A stretch of 42,088 nucleotides of DNA from Rhizobiales bacterium 65-9 (lineage in GTDB: Bacteria > Pseudomonadota > Alphaproteobacteria > Rhizobiales > Beijerinckiaceae). How positions within the stretch are numbered: the stretch's first letter is position 1; every line of letters starts with the position of its first letter. The notes beneath the pieces are model-generated. The model saw nothing but the letters and a program-made list of their open reading frames with translations, made no database searches and was not told the origin of the DNA. This document shows positions 1-7,633 of the stretch, one piece after another. The DNA is taken from assembly GCA_001899525.1 (NCBI GenBank), contig MKVY01000029.1, positions 67,549-109,636 on the forward strand. Reading direction: 5' to 3'. A program made the translations under genes and the position numbers.

Positions 1-12
1 TGGCGCCGCCAA

Positions 13-909
13 TCACTTTCTGACGATCGTGCCGGCGCCCTGGTCCGTGTAGAGTTCGAGCAGCGCCGCATGCGGCACGCGCCCGTCGAGGATGACCACG
101 GCCTCGACGCCCTGCTCGATGGCGTAGATGCAGGTTTCGATTTTTGGAATCATGCCGGCGGTGATCGTGCCGTCCGCGATCAGCGCGCGGCATTGCGCGA
201 CCGTCAGCTCCGGCAGCAGCTTTTTGTTCTTGTCGAGCACGCCGGCGACGTCGGTGAGCAACAGCAGACGCTTGGCGCGCAGGGCGCCGGCGATGGCGCC
301 GGCGAAGGTGTCGGCGTTGACATTGTAGGTCTTGCCGTCGGCGCCGATCGCGACAGGCGCGAGCACGGGAATGAGCTCCGCCTTCAACACCGCGTCGAGC
401 ACGTCGCGATTGACATGCTCGGGCTCGCCGACGAAGCCGAGATCGATCGCCTTCTCGATATTGGAGTCGGGATCGACCATCGTGCGCGTGACCTTCTTCG
501 CGCGCACCATGCCGCCGTCCTTGCCGCACAGCCCGATCGCCTTGCCGCCCTCGTTGGCGATCCAGCCGACGATCTGCTTGTTGATGGAGCCGGCGAGCAC
601 CATCTCGACGATCTCGACGGTCGCCTGGTCGGTGACGCGCAGCCCGTCGCGGAATTCCGACTTGATGTTGAGCTTCTCGAGCATCCTGCCGATCTGCGGT
701 CCGCCGCCATGCACGACGATCGGCTTCACGCCGGACTGCTCCAGCAGCACGATGTCCTCGGCGAAATCCTCGGCCGCGGCCGGATCGCCCATGGCGTGGC
801 CGCCATATTTGATCACCACGACCTGCTGGTCGTAGCGCTGCATGTGCGGCAGGGCCTGAACCAGAATTTCGGCCTGCGTGAAAATATCGGGAAGCTTCTT
901 GTCGGACAT
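13..909 (-). CDS. argB: Acetylglutamate kinase
   Basis: Phosphorylates N-acetyl-L-glutamate with ATP in the second step of arginine biosynthesis, in the cytosol. The 298-residue protein has the amino-acid-kinase fold signatures: KYGG at residues 34-37, the glycine loop HGGGPQ at 67-72, and the [15 protein letters not shown] nucleotide/substrate segment near residue 195. Its length matches the roughly 295-300 residues usual for arginine-sensitive hexameric enzymes with an N-terminal extension. The start is the ATG at 909, which gives the usual N-terminus. Only 12 bases follow the stop in this window, so its downstream partner is not visible. The next gene upstream on the same strand (acyl-CoA dehydrogenase) ends 75 bases away and is functionally unrelated. 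Identification is confident. Confidence 0.97.
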   Translation of the reverse strand: MSDKKLPDIFTQAEILVQALPHMQRYDQQVVVIKYGGHAMGDPAAAEDFAEDIVLLEQSGVKPIVVHGGGPQIGRMLEKLNIKSEFRDGLRVTDQATVEIVEMVLAGSINKQIVGWIANEGGKAIGLCGKDGGMVRAKKVTRTMVDPDSNIEKAIDLGFVGEPEHVNRDVLDAVLKAELIPVLAPVAIGADGKTYNVNADTFAGAIAGALRAKRLLLLTDVAGVLDKNKKLLPELTVAQCRALIADGTITAGMIPKIETCIYAIEQGVEAVVILDGRVPHAALLELYTDQGAGTIVRK

Positions 910-984
910 CGTCGGGCCCAGTTCGGTCAGACGCGCGGGTTCTGGCGCAGCCGGGCGGCGATGTCCAGCGCGGGCGGGCGAAAG

Positions 985-2196
985 CTATTCGCCGGCGACC
1001 GGCCAGCGCCAGAAGTCCGATCCTTCCCCGGCGAGATGCCGGTTGAGCACCATGCGATGAACCTCGTCGGCGCCGTCCACGAGGCGCGCCTGCCGGGCGT
1101 AGCGATAGATCCACTCCAGCACGGTGTCTTTTGAGTAGCCGCGCGCGCCGTTGATCTGGATGGCGATGTCGGCGGCCTGGTGCAGCGTGTTCGCCGCTTG
1201 GATTTTCGCCATCGACACTTCCTTGCGCGCGAAGCCGCCGCGGTCGAGCTCCCAGGCCGCCCGCATCACCAGCAGCCGCGCGATCTCGATGTTCATGGCG
1301 AGGCCGCCGAGCATGAGCTGCACGCTCTCCCGATCGGCGAGCTTCACGCCGAAGCCGCTGCGCTGCGCCGCGTAGGCGGTAGCGATCTCCACGCAGCGCT
1401 TGGACAGGCCGAGCCAGCGCATGCAATGGGTCAGCCGCGCAGGGCCGAGCCGCATCTGGGTGACGCGCAGGCCGGCGCCTTCGCTGAGCAGAATATTTTC
1501 TGGCGGAATCGTCAGGCCGTCGAACTCCAGTTCGCAATGGCCGCCATGCTCCTCCGGCCCCATGATCGGGATGCGCCGCGCGATCCGCCAGCCCGGCTGG
1601 TCCTTGTGAAACAGGAAGGCCGTGAGTCCGCGCCGCGCATCGTCGGACGTGCGGGCGATCAGGATGAAATACGTGGCTTCTTCGGCGCCGGTGATGAACC
1701 ATTTCCGGCCGAAGACGCGGTAGGAGCCGTCCGGCTGTTTCTCGGCGCGGGTTTGCATCATGCCTGGGTCCGAGCCGCCGCCCGGATGCGGTTCTGTCAT
1801 GACGAAGGCGGAGCGGACCTCGCCGCGCGCGATGGGCGCGAGCCAGCGCTCCTTTTGCGCGGGCGTCCCTGCGAGTTCGAGAACCATCATGTTGCCGTCG
1901 TCCGGCGCGGCGCTGTTGAAGGCGGCCGGACCGAAGATCGAGCGGTTCATCGCCTCGTAGCAGACCGCCATGCCGACGCGCCCGACGCCGAGGCCGCCGC
2001 TTTCCGGCTTGAGCTGAAGCAGCCACAAGCCCTCGGCGCGCGCTTCCTTGCGAACCTCCGACAGCAGATCGATGCGGATGTTCTCATGCGCGTCGTAGGA
2101 GGAGGGATCGCTTTCCAGCGGGATCAGGCGGCGGTCGACGAAGGCCGCGATGCGCTGGCGAAGCTGGTCGAGCGCGGGAGAGATCGTGAAATCCAT
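985..2196 (-). CDS. Acyl-CoA dehydrogenase, ACAD10/11-like
   Basis: FAD-dependent alpha,beta-dehydrogenation of an acyl-CoA thioester. The 403-residue protein shows the ACAD layout: an N-terminal helical domain, the middle beta domain with TEPHPGGGSD and KWFITGA, and a C-terminal helical domain with QINGARGYSKDT. The end of the domain reads VDGADEVHR, the form typical of the ACAD10/11 (long/branched-chain) branch instead of the YEGT-type catalytic loop of short-chain enzymes. The ATG at 2196 is preceded by a GAGG ribosome site. It lies 8 bases after the SDR gene and is almost certainly cotranscribed with it. Substrate is unknown; branched or hydroxylated acyl-CoA is an inference from family and from the SDR partner. 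Confidence 0.92.
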   Translation of the reverse strand: MDFTISPALDQLRQRIAAFVDRRLIPLESDPSSYDAHENIRIDLLSEVRKEARAEGLWLLQLKPESGGLGVGRVGMAVCYEAMNRSIFGPAAFNSAAPDDGNMMVLELAGTPAQKERWLAPIARGEVRSAFVMTEPHPGGGSDPGMMQTRAEKQPDGSYRVFGRKWFITGAEEATYFILIARTSDDARRGLTAFLFHKDQPGWRIARRIPIMGPEEHGGHCELEFDGLTIPPENILLSEGAGLRVTQMRLGPARLTHCMRWLGLSKRCVEIATAYAAQRSGFGVKLADRESVQLMLGGLAMNIEIARLLVMRAAWELDRGGFARKEVSMAKIQAANTLHQAADIAIQINGARGYSKDTVLEWIYRYARQARLVDGADEVHRMVLNRHLAGEGSDFWRWPVAGE

Positions 2197-2204
2197 GGCG
2201 AGCC

Positions 2205-2972
2205 TCAGAGAGAGGAGACGAGATGGCCGCCATCCACAGGGATGGCGGCGCCGGTGATGGCCGCGCCGGCGTCGGAGCAGAGCAGCAGGAGCGCGCCGTC
2301 GAGATCGCTAGGCTTCAGCAGGCGGCGCTGCGGAATGCGCCTGACCAGCGCCTGTCCGGCCTCGGTCGCGAAGAAATCGCGGTTGAAGTCGGTCTCGACA
2401 TAGCCGGGGCACAGCGCGTTGACGCGGATGTCGTGGCGCGCCCATTCGAGCGCCATCGCTTTCGTGAGCTGCACGAGTCCGGCCTTCCCCGCCGCGTAGG
2501 GGGCGACCTGCCCCGCGACGCGCAGGCCGAGGATGGAGGCGATGTTGACGATCGCGCCGCCCTGCTTGCCGGCGCTCATCGCCCGCGCGGCGGCCTGTCC
2601 GGCGAGGAACGCGCCTTTCAGATTCGTGTCGATGATGCGGTCCCAGGCGCTCTCGTCGAGATCGAGCAGCGGCGTCGTCGCGGTGACGCCGGCGTTGTTG
2701 ACCAGGATGTCGAGGCCGCCGAGCGCGACGATCGCCGTTTCGACGCCCGTGGCGACCGATTGCGAGTCGCTGACGTCCAGCGCGATCGCGACGGCCTTTC
2801 CGCCCCCGCGCGCGATGTCGTCCCGCACGCGCTCGCAGGCGTCGAGGCGGCGCGCGGCGATCGCGACATGGGCGCCGCAGCGCGCCAGCAGCTTCGCGAA
2901 ATGCTCGCCCAGTCCGCCGGAGGCGCCGGTCACCAGCGCGCGGCGCCCCTCCAGGGACATGGCGAAATCCAT
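2205..2972 (-). CDS. SDR family NAD(P)-dependent oxidoreductase
   Basis: A classical short-chain dehydrogenase/reductase of 255 residues. The cofactor motif TGASGGLG is at residues 15-22, NNAGV near 92, the catalytic Ser in NIASILGL, and the Tyr/Lys pair in YAAGK. The terminal PVDGGHLVSSL is the usual SDR ending. The ATG at 2972 has AAGGAG seven bases upstream, better than the internal Met at residue 5. It is the first gene of a leftward pair with the acyl-CoA dehydrogenase and is divergent from a TetR regulator across a palindromic operator, so a role such as 3-hydroxyacyl-CoA oxidation is reasonable. The exact substrate cannot be read from sequence. Confidence 0.93.
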   Translation of the reverse strand: MDFAMSLEGRRALVTGASGGLGEHFAKLLARCGAHVAIAARRLDACERVRDDIARGGGKAVAIALDVSDSQSVATGVETAIVALGGLDILVNNAGVTATTPLLDLDESAWDRIIDTNLKGAFLAGQAAARAMSAGKQGGAIVNIASILGLRVAGQVAPYAAGKAGLVQLTKAMALEWARHDIRVNALCPGYVETDFNRDFFATEAGQALVRRIPQRRLLKPSDLDGALLLLCSDAGAAITGAAIPVDGGHLVSSL

Positions 2973-3006
2973 GCGGCGCTCCTTCCCGACCGAAACCGCT
3001 TTTATA

Positions 3007-3022
3007 AAGCGAGCGCTCGTTC
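3007..3022. promoter_or_regulatory. Palindromic operator, probable TetR-family binding site
   Basis: Between the divergent SDR and TetR genes lies a palindrome centred at 3014/3015. The core CGAGCGCTCG (3010-3019) is perfect and extends as AGCGAGCGCTCGTT with one mismatched pair. It is flanked on both sides by TATAAA-like boxes (3002-3008 and 3022-3028). Size, position and symmetry fit a TetR dimer site controlling both directions. That the neighbouring TetR protein is the ligand is inferred from adjacency. Confidence 0.6.
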
Positions 3023-3079
3023 TATAAACCGCGCTAGGATTTTCGGCAAGCGGGGCCGGAAAACGGCGACGGAGGCGTC

Positions 3080-3817
3080 ATGCCTGGTGCGGATCAGCGT
3101 TCCGATTTGAGCGGCCTCACGACGCGCGATCTCGCGCGGCGCATTCTTCTGCGCCACAAATCGACGGTGCGCGTGAAGAAAGAGCATGTCGCGACCGAAA
3201 ATCTCGCCGTCATCATCGAGGCGACGCTGAAGCTCGCCAATCGCAGCGGATTCCATTCCATGAGCCTGCGCGATCTCTCGCGGGAGACGGGCCTGAGCAT
3301 GGGCGCGCTGTACGCCTACTTCGACGGCAAGGACACCTTGCTGTCCATGATCCTCGACACCGTCGCGGGCGTCGTCGAAGAGGTCCTGGGCCGTCCGCCC
3401 GAACGATATTCTGATGATCCCCTCGCGCGGCTGCGCTGGCTGCTCGCGACGCACATCCATCTCACCGAGGCGATGCTGCCCTGGTTCGTGTTCGTCTATA
3501 TGGAAGCCAAGGCGTTTCCGCCCAAAGCGCGCGCGATGGCGGTGGCGAGCGAGAGGCGCACGGAAGCCATGATCGCCGAAACGCTGGAGGCGGGACGCGC
3601 GCGCGGGCTTTTGGTCTGCGAGGACGCGGCCATGACCGCGTCCCTCATCAAGCCGATGATTCAGGATTGGTACGTCAAGCGCGGCAAATATCGCAGGCGC
3701 GGCGTGACGGCGGAGCTCTATGCGGCGAACCTGATCGGCTTCGTCGAGCGCGCGATCGGTCTTGACGCGGAGAGCAGCCGGCGCGCGCCGCGCGCGGCGC
3801 TGAAAGGAGCGGCGTGA
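3080..3817 (+). CDS. TetR/AcrR family transcriptional regulator
   Basis: A 245-residue DNA-binding repressor. After a basic N-terminal extension of about 35 residues, the HTH region reads through GFHSMSLRDLSRETGLSMGA and then LYAYFDGKDTLL, the classical TetR recognition helix context. The rest is a helical ligand domain. GGAGG lies just upstream of the ATG at 3080. It is divergent from the SDR-acyl-CoA dehydrogenase operon with a palindrome between, so it probably represses that operon and itself in response to an acyl-CoA (inference from FadR/PsrA-type relatives). Its stop codon overlaps the start of the broken synthetase ORF, so it was probably once cotranscribed with an acyl-CoA synthetase. 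Confidence 0.9.
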   Translation: MPGADQRSDLSGLTTRDLARRILLRHKSTVRVKKEHVATENLAVIIEATLKLANRSGFHSMSLRDLSRETGLSMGALYAYFDGKDTLLSMILDTVAGVVEEVLGRPPERYSDDPLARLRWLLATHIHLTEAMLPWFVFVYMEAKAFPPKARAMAVASERRTEAMIAETLEAGRARGLLVCEDAAMTASLIKPMIQDWYVKRGKYRRRGVTAELYAANLIGFVERAIGLDAESSRRAPRAALKGAA

Positions 3818-4037
3818 TGGATGAGCTTGCGAAACCGGTGGCGAAACGCCCTGCGTCTTCGTCGCGCTGAAGCCCGGCCGGGAGGAACAGGCGAGCGAGG
3901 CCGACATCATCGCGTTCTGTCGCGGCGCGATGGCGCGGTTCAGGGGCTCCCGCGCCGTCGTGTGCGGGCCGCTTCTCAAAACATCGACGGGCAGGATCCA
4001 GAAATTCGTGCTGCGCGAGCAGGCCAAAGCGCTTTGA
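3817..4037 (+). pseudogene. Remnant of an AMP-forming acyl-CoA synthetase (C-terminal end)
   Basis: From about 3840 to the TGA at 4035-4037, frame 3 reads GETPCVFVALKPG, then IIAFCRGAMARFRGS, then LLKTSTGRIQKFVLREQA. This is unmistakably the C-terminal domain end of a medium/long-chain acyl-CoA synthetase, including the conserved acyl-AMP ligase Lys in KTSTGRIQK. No adenylation domain precedes it; the frame is closed by a stop at 3822-3824. An ATG overlapping the TetR stop (3817) opens a different frame, MDELAKPVA, that runs only 17 codons. The simplest reading is that the original gene lost most of its interior and also shifted frame, leaving its first few codons joined to its last 65. The first part of that reading is seen; the deletion is inferred. 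Confidence 0.8.
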
Positions 4038-4046
4038 AAGGCGGCT

Positions 4047-5876
4047 TCATCGCTTCAGCCAGTTCATCACCGACCAGGCGAACTCCTGCGCGGCGGTATA
4101 GTCTTTTTGCTGCGCTTCGGCGGCGCCGCTCCCCGTGCGCGCGAGATTCATCTCCCTTGTATGGAAATGCTCGAGGCCCGGCCGGTGGCCGACATGAAGC
4201 ACCGTCACGTGCGCGAGATCGTCGCGCATATATTCGAGCAGCTTGAACTGGCTGAGCTCGTCGAGCGCCGATGTCGGTTCGTCCATGATCAGCACGTCGG
4301 GAGGATTGACGAGCGCTCGCGCGAAGGCGAGGCGCTGCTGCTCGCCGCCTGAAAGCTCGTTCGACCAGGCCCGCTCCTTGTCCAGGTCGGGAATGAGATG
4401 TTCGAGACCGCAGCGCATGAGCGCTGTCTCGATCTCCTCCTGCGGGACGTCCTCCGCGTCGGGATAGAGCAGCGCGTCGCGCAGCGTGCCGAGCGGAAAG
4501 TATGGGCGTTGCGGCATGAAGGCGAGCTTGGCGCCTTTCGGGATGAGGATTTCGCCGGAGCCCCATGGCCACAGGCCTGCGATCGCGCGGATGAGCGTGC
4601 TCTTGCCGCTGCCGGAAAACCCCTTGATCAGCACTTTCTCGCCCGGCCGCACGGTCGTGTCCGTCTCTTCGATCATCAGGCGGCCGTCATATTGGGAGAC
4701 GCTGAGGTCGCGGAAATGGATCGCGTCGTCGGGGCTTTCGCCGATCCTGATCGTCGCGCCTCCGCCGGTGCGGAGCCGGGCGTCGAGCTCCTCCAGCGCG
4801 TCGTCGAGTTCGGCCACGCGCCGCGCCGAGGCGAACCAGTCCGCGAGCCGCAGCGCATTGTCGGCGAGCCAGTTGAGCGCCGTCTGCACGGCGACGAACG
4901 CGGCCGCCGCCTGCATCAGCGATCCGAGCGACATCGCGCCCGACAGATAGTTCGGCGCGCCGATGAGGAGCGGGATAACCGGCGCCAGCACCATGTTGCT
5001 GCCCGACAGCCAGGTCATGCGGCCCTGCTGGACGATGACGCGCGTCCATCGCCGCGCGAGATCGCCGAACGTCTCGTTGAGCTTCGCTCGCTCGTCCCCA
5101 TCGCCGCCGATCAGGGCGATGGCTTCGGCGCTCTCGCGCACGCGCGTCAGCTCGTAACGGAATCGCGCTTCCGCCGCGGCCTTTTCCTCCACCCGCGTCA
5201 CGAGCGGGCGGCCGAGAAGATACATGCCGGCCGTGGTGATGGCGCAATACAGCACGCAGGCGATCACCATGTAGCCCGGAATGGAAACGCCGCCGATCGT
5301 CAGCGCGCCGCCGACGACCCAGAGCACCGCGATGAAGGACAGCGCCGAAACGACGGCGTTGATCACGCCGCCGGCGAAATCCACCAGAAGCTCGATCGAC
5401 AGCCGCACGTCTTCCGAGATGCGCGCCTCGGGATTCGCCGCTTCGGCGCCGACGATGCTCATTTGATAGAAGCGCCGCTCCGACAGCCAGCGCGCGAGCG
5501 CGCGATCCACCAGCCATGTCCGCCAGCGAAGCTGGAAACGCATGCGCACATGGATCATGAGCACCGCAAGCGTCGCCGAGATGGCGGTGAGCCCGAGAAT
5601 GAGCGCGATGTTCAGTCCGAGCGCGCCGTAGTCCCTGCGCTCCAGCGAGTCGAAGAACAGCTTGTTCCAGCGGTTAACCGCGAGGGCGGCGCAGACATTC
5701 AGGAGAAGCAGGGCGATGAAGGCGGAGGAGTAGAGCCACGCGGTTTTCTTTGCGTCGCCCTTCCAGAAGCCGAGCGCCGCAGCAAGAAAACGTCTCGCCC
5801 GTCCGTCATCGGCCTTGTCGACCGTCGCCGGCCCCTCATTCACGGTTTCGGCGCTCACGGTTCCGACGTTATTCAT
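4047..5876 (-). CDS. ABC transporter, fused permease/ATPase (SbmA/BacA-YddA-like)
   Basis: A 609-residue half-transporter with the membrane domain first and the nucleotide-binding domain second. The membrane half resembles the SbmA/BacA ABC_membrane_2 family, beginning FWKGDAKKTAWLYSS and including RWRTWLVDRALARWLSERRF. The ATPase half has Walker A GFSGSGKST, signature LSGGEQQRLAFARAL, Walker B VLIMDEPTSALDE and a switch His in VLHVGHR. Relatives move peptides, cobalamin or very-long-chain lipids; the substrate here is unknown. The chosen ATG (5876) removes a 96-codon low-complexity, Arg-rich extension that has no homology look. No ribosome site precedes this ATG; instead a short ORF overlaps it by ATGA (see 5873-5974), suggesting coupled translation. 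Converges on the synthetase remnant with a 9-base gap. Confidence 0.9.
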   Translation of the reverse strand: MNNVGTVSAETVNEGPATVDKADDGRARRFLAAALGFWKGDAKKTAWLYSSAFIALLLLNVCAALAVNRWNKLFFDSLERRDYGALGLNIALILGLTAISATLAVLMIHVRMRFQLRWRTWLVDRALARWLSERRFYQMSIVGAEAANPEARISEDVRLSIELLVDFAGGVINAVVSALSFIAVLWVVGGALTIGGVSIPGYMVIACVLYCAITTAGMYLLGRPLVTRVEEKAAAEARFRYELTRVRESAEAIALIGGDGDERAKLNETFGDLARRWTRVIVQQGRMTWLSGSNMVLAPVIPLLIGAPNYLSGAMSLGSLMQAAAAFVAVQTALNWLADNALRLADWFASARRVAELDDALEELDARLRTGGGATIRIGESPDDAIHFRDLSVSQYDGRLMIEETDTTVRPGEKVLIKGFSGSGKSTLIRAIAGLWPWGSGEILIPKGAKLAFMPQRPYFPLGTLRDALLYPDAEDVPQEEIETALMRCGLEHLIPDLDKERAWSNELSGGEQQRLAFARALVNPPDVLIMDEPTSALDELSQFKLLEYMRDDLAHVTVLHVGHRPGLEHFHTREMNLARTGSGAAEAQQKDYTAAQEFAWSVMNWLKR

Positions 5877-5974
5877 GCGCGCGCGCGCTGCGTGCGAACG
5901 GGCGAGGTTGCGCCGATGAGAAGCTCCGCCGCATGGCGGCCAGAGTGTGTTTTGACATATGCGAGCAGGGTCAT
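5873..5974 (-). CDS. Possible 33-residue leader ORF upstream of the ABC transporter
   Basis: A short ORF begins at the ATG at 5974, which has a strong GGAGG seven bases upstream. It encodes a 33-residue peptide starting MTLLAYVKTHSGRHAAEL and ends with a TGA that overlaps the ATG of the transporter gene (ATGA, 5873-5876). The transporter itself lacks a visible ribosome site, so the pair looks translationally coupled. The peptide resembles nothing I recognise. It could be a regulatory leader, a tiny protein, or a chance ORF in GC-rich DNA. The ribosome site and overlap are seen; the function is inference. Confidence 0.4.
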   Translation of the reverse strand: MTLLAYVKTHSGRHAAELLIGATSPVRTQRARA

Positions 5975-6297
5975 CGCCGCGCCTCCGGCGCTCGCCGCCC
6001 AAGGCAGGGCGGCGGCGAGACAATGCGCTGGGGCGGGAGCGGTTCCCTTTGAGGATCGCGAAGTCATCGCCTGAGCGGGCGCGGTCGCGCAGCGCGGCTA
6101 TTCCTTCGCTCCGCTGGCCTTGCCGCCGGTTCTGTGATCGAGCTTGTCGACGGGATGATGACAACCGAAGGGCCGCCGTTGGACAATTGGATGCGCCGGT
6201 CTTTCCTCGATCGGGATCGCAAAATGGAGGTTCGCCGGCGCGCGAGGCGCATTGTGCGACGGCGCCGTGTCAAAGAACGTTGTTGCGGCGGGGCCGG
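5975..6297. other. Intergenic region between divergent ABC and MFS genes
   Basis: About 320 bases without a convincing gene. It contains a strong inverted repeat, CGCCGCCC-aaggca-GGGCGGCG, inside 5991-6019, with no T-run on either side, so it is more likely a structured leader or protein site than a terminator. Open frames crossing the region on both strands are Arg-rich and look like GC-driven shadows. Promoters for the two divergent transporters should lie here, but I could not place one confidently. Confidence 0.5.
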
Positions 6298-7587
6298 ATG
6301 ATGGTGTCGTCTTCCTCCACCGAAGCCGGGACGAGGTCGCCGGCCCGGAGCGGCCGCCCGTCGGCCTGGGTGTGGATCGGGCCCGTGGTCGCGATCCTCG
6401 CGCTCCAGACGATGGCCGCGTTCCTCTCGCGGTTCGTGCCGACGGTCGGCCCCGTTCTCACCAGCGAATTCGGATGGGCGGAAAGCTGGATCGGCTATCT
6501 GGCCGCGGCGACGATGGTCGGCTCGCTGATGGTGCTGCTGGTCGGCGCGCCGATCGTCCGGCGCGTCGGTTCGGTCCGGACTTTGCAGATCAGCCTTCTG
6601 ATCGGCGCGGCGAGTCTGGCGTTGCTCGCATGGCCGGCTTTGCTGGCCCCGTTCGTCGCGAGTCTCGCCATCGGCCTGAGCTACGGCGTCGCGACGCCTG
6701 CGGGCAGCGAGGTGCTGCAACGTTTCACGCCGCCCGGTCGGCGCAACCTCGTCTTCTCGATCAAGCAGGCCGGCGTTCCGCTCGGCGGCGTTCTGGCCGG
6801 GACGCTGCTGCCGCCGATGGTGGAGGCGCTGGGCTGGCGCGTTGCGCTGGCCGCGACGGGAGCCCTGGTCGTGATCTGCGCGCTCGCGGTCCAGCCGCTT
6901 CAGCGGCGCGCCGATCATCTGGAGTCGGAGGATGAGAGCCGGCGCCGGCCGCTGTTCGCCGGCGGGTTGACGCGCACCTTGCTGCGGCCGCTCATGTCGT
7001 TGACCAGCGCGCCGGGAATCATGCGCATCAGCATCGCCGGCGCGCTGCTGGTCGCGAGCCAGAGTTGCTGGCTGGCGTTCACGGTGACCTATCTCGTGGT
7101 CGACATCGGCGTGTCGCTGACGGCCGCCGGCCTGATTTTCGCGGTGATGCAGACGACGAGCGTCATCGGCCGGATCGGGTTCGGCTGGCTGTCGGACAGG
7201 ACCGGCTCGGGCGTGCTGACCATGCAGGTCTGCGCGGTCGCCGCCGCCGCGGCCACGGCGCTGCTCGGTTTCATCACGCCCGCGTGGCCGCTGTGGAGCC
7301 TTCTGCTGCTGGCCGGCTGCGGCGGACTGGCGGTGTCGGGCTGGAACGGGGTTCAGATCGCGGAGATCGCGCAGCGCTCCCCGCTTGCGCTGGTGGGCGA
7401 AACCGCCGCCGGTTCGACCATCCTGATCTTCATGTGCAACATCGTGGCGCCGGCGCTGTTCACGCTGTTCGTCTCGATGACGGGCCGCTTCGACATCGGG
7501 TTCCTCGCGGTCGCCGCGGTCACGCTGCTGTCGCTGGCGTTTCTGGCCGGCCTGCGCGTCGATCATGCGCAGGCCGATTCAGGGTGA
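6298..7587 (+). CDS. MFS transporter
   Basis: A 429-residue polytopic inner-membrane protein of the major facilitator superfamily with about 12 hydrophobic helices. It has the MFS cytoplasmic loop between helices 2 and 3 (APIVRRVGSVRTLQISLL) and its pseudo-repeat in the second half (GFGWLSDRTGSGVLTMQV). The segment FSIKQAGVPLGGVLAGTLLP is typical of the cyanate/nitrate-like (CynX/NimT) and related anion or drug permease branch. Two ATGs occur in tandem at 6298 and 6301 after a GGCGGGG stretch; the longer frame opened upstream is Arg-rich and not membrane-like. Substrate is not predictable. It stands alone, converging on the amino-acid dehydrogenase gene 46 bases away. Confidence 0.87.
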   Translation: MMVSSSSTEAGTRSPARSGRPSAWVWIGPVVAILALQTMAAFLSRFVPTVGPVLTSEFGWAESWIGYLAAATMVGSLMVLLVGAPIVRRVGSVRTLQISLLIGAASLALLAWPALLAPFVASLAIGLSYGVATPAGSEVLQRFTPPGRRNLVFSIKQAGVPLGGVLAGTLLPPMVEALGWRVALAATGALVVICALAVQPLQRRADHLESEDESRRRPLFAGGLTRTLLRPLMSLTSAPGIMRISIAGALLVASQSCWLAFTVTYLVVDIGVSLTAAGLIFAVMQTTSVIGRIGFGWLSDRTGSGVLTMQVCAVAAAAATALLGFITPAWPLWSLLLLAGCGGLAVSGWNGVQIAEIAQRSPLALVGETAAGSTILIFMCNIVAPALFTLFVSMTGRFDIGFLAVAAVTLLSLAFLAGLRVDHAQADSG

Positions 7588-7633
7588 GCGGTCGCCGTTC
7601 GGAGAAGTTCACGCTGATCGTCGCGACACGGGT

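Noticed and set aside
70..1134. Long open frame on the plus strand opposite argB (354 codons)
   Set aside because: It is the antisense shadow of argB, rich in Arg/Asp/His as expected from GC-rich third positions, with no ribosome site and no family similarity. Many similar shadows across the window were left out for the same reason.
5962..5967. TTGACA that could be a -35 box for the MFS gene
   Set aside because: No acceptable -10 hexamer lies 16-18 bases downstream, and it sits inside the short leader ORF region over 300 bases from the MFS start.
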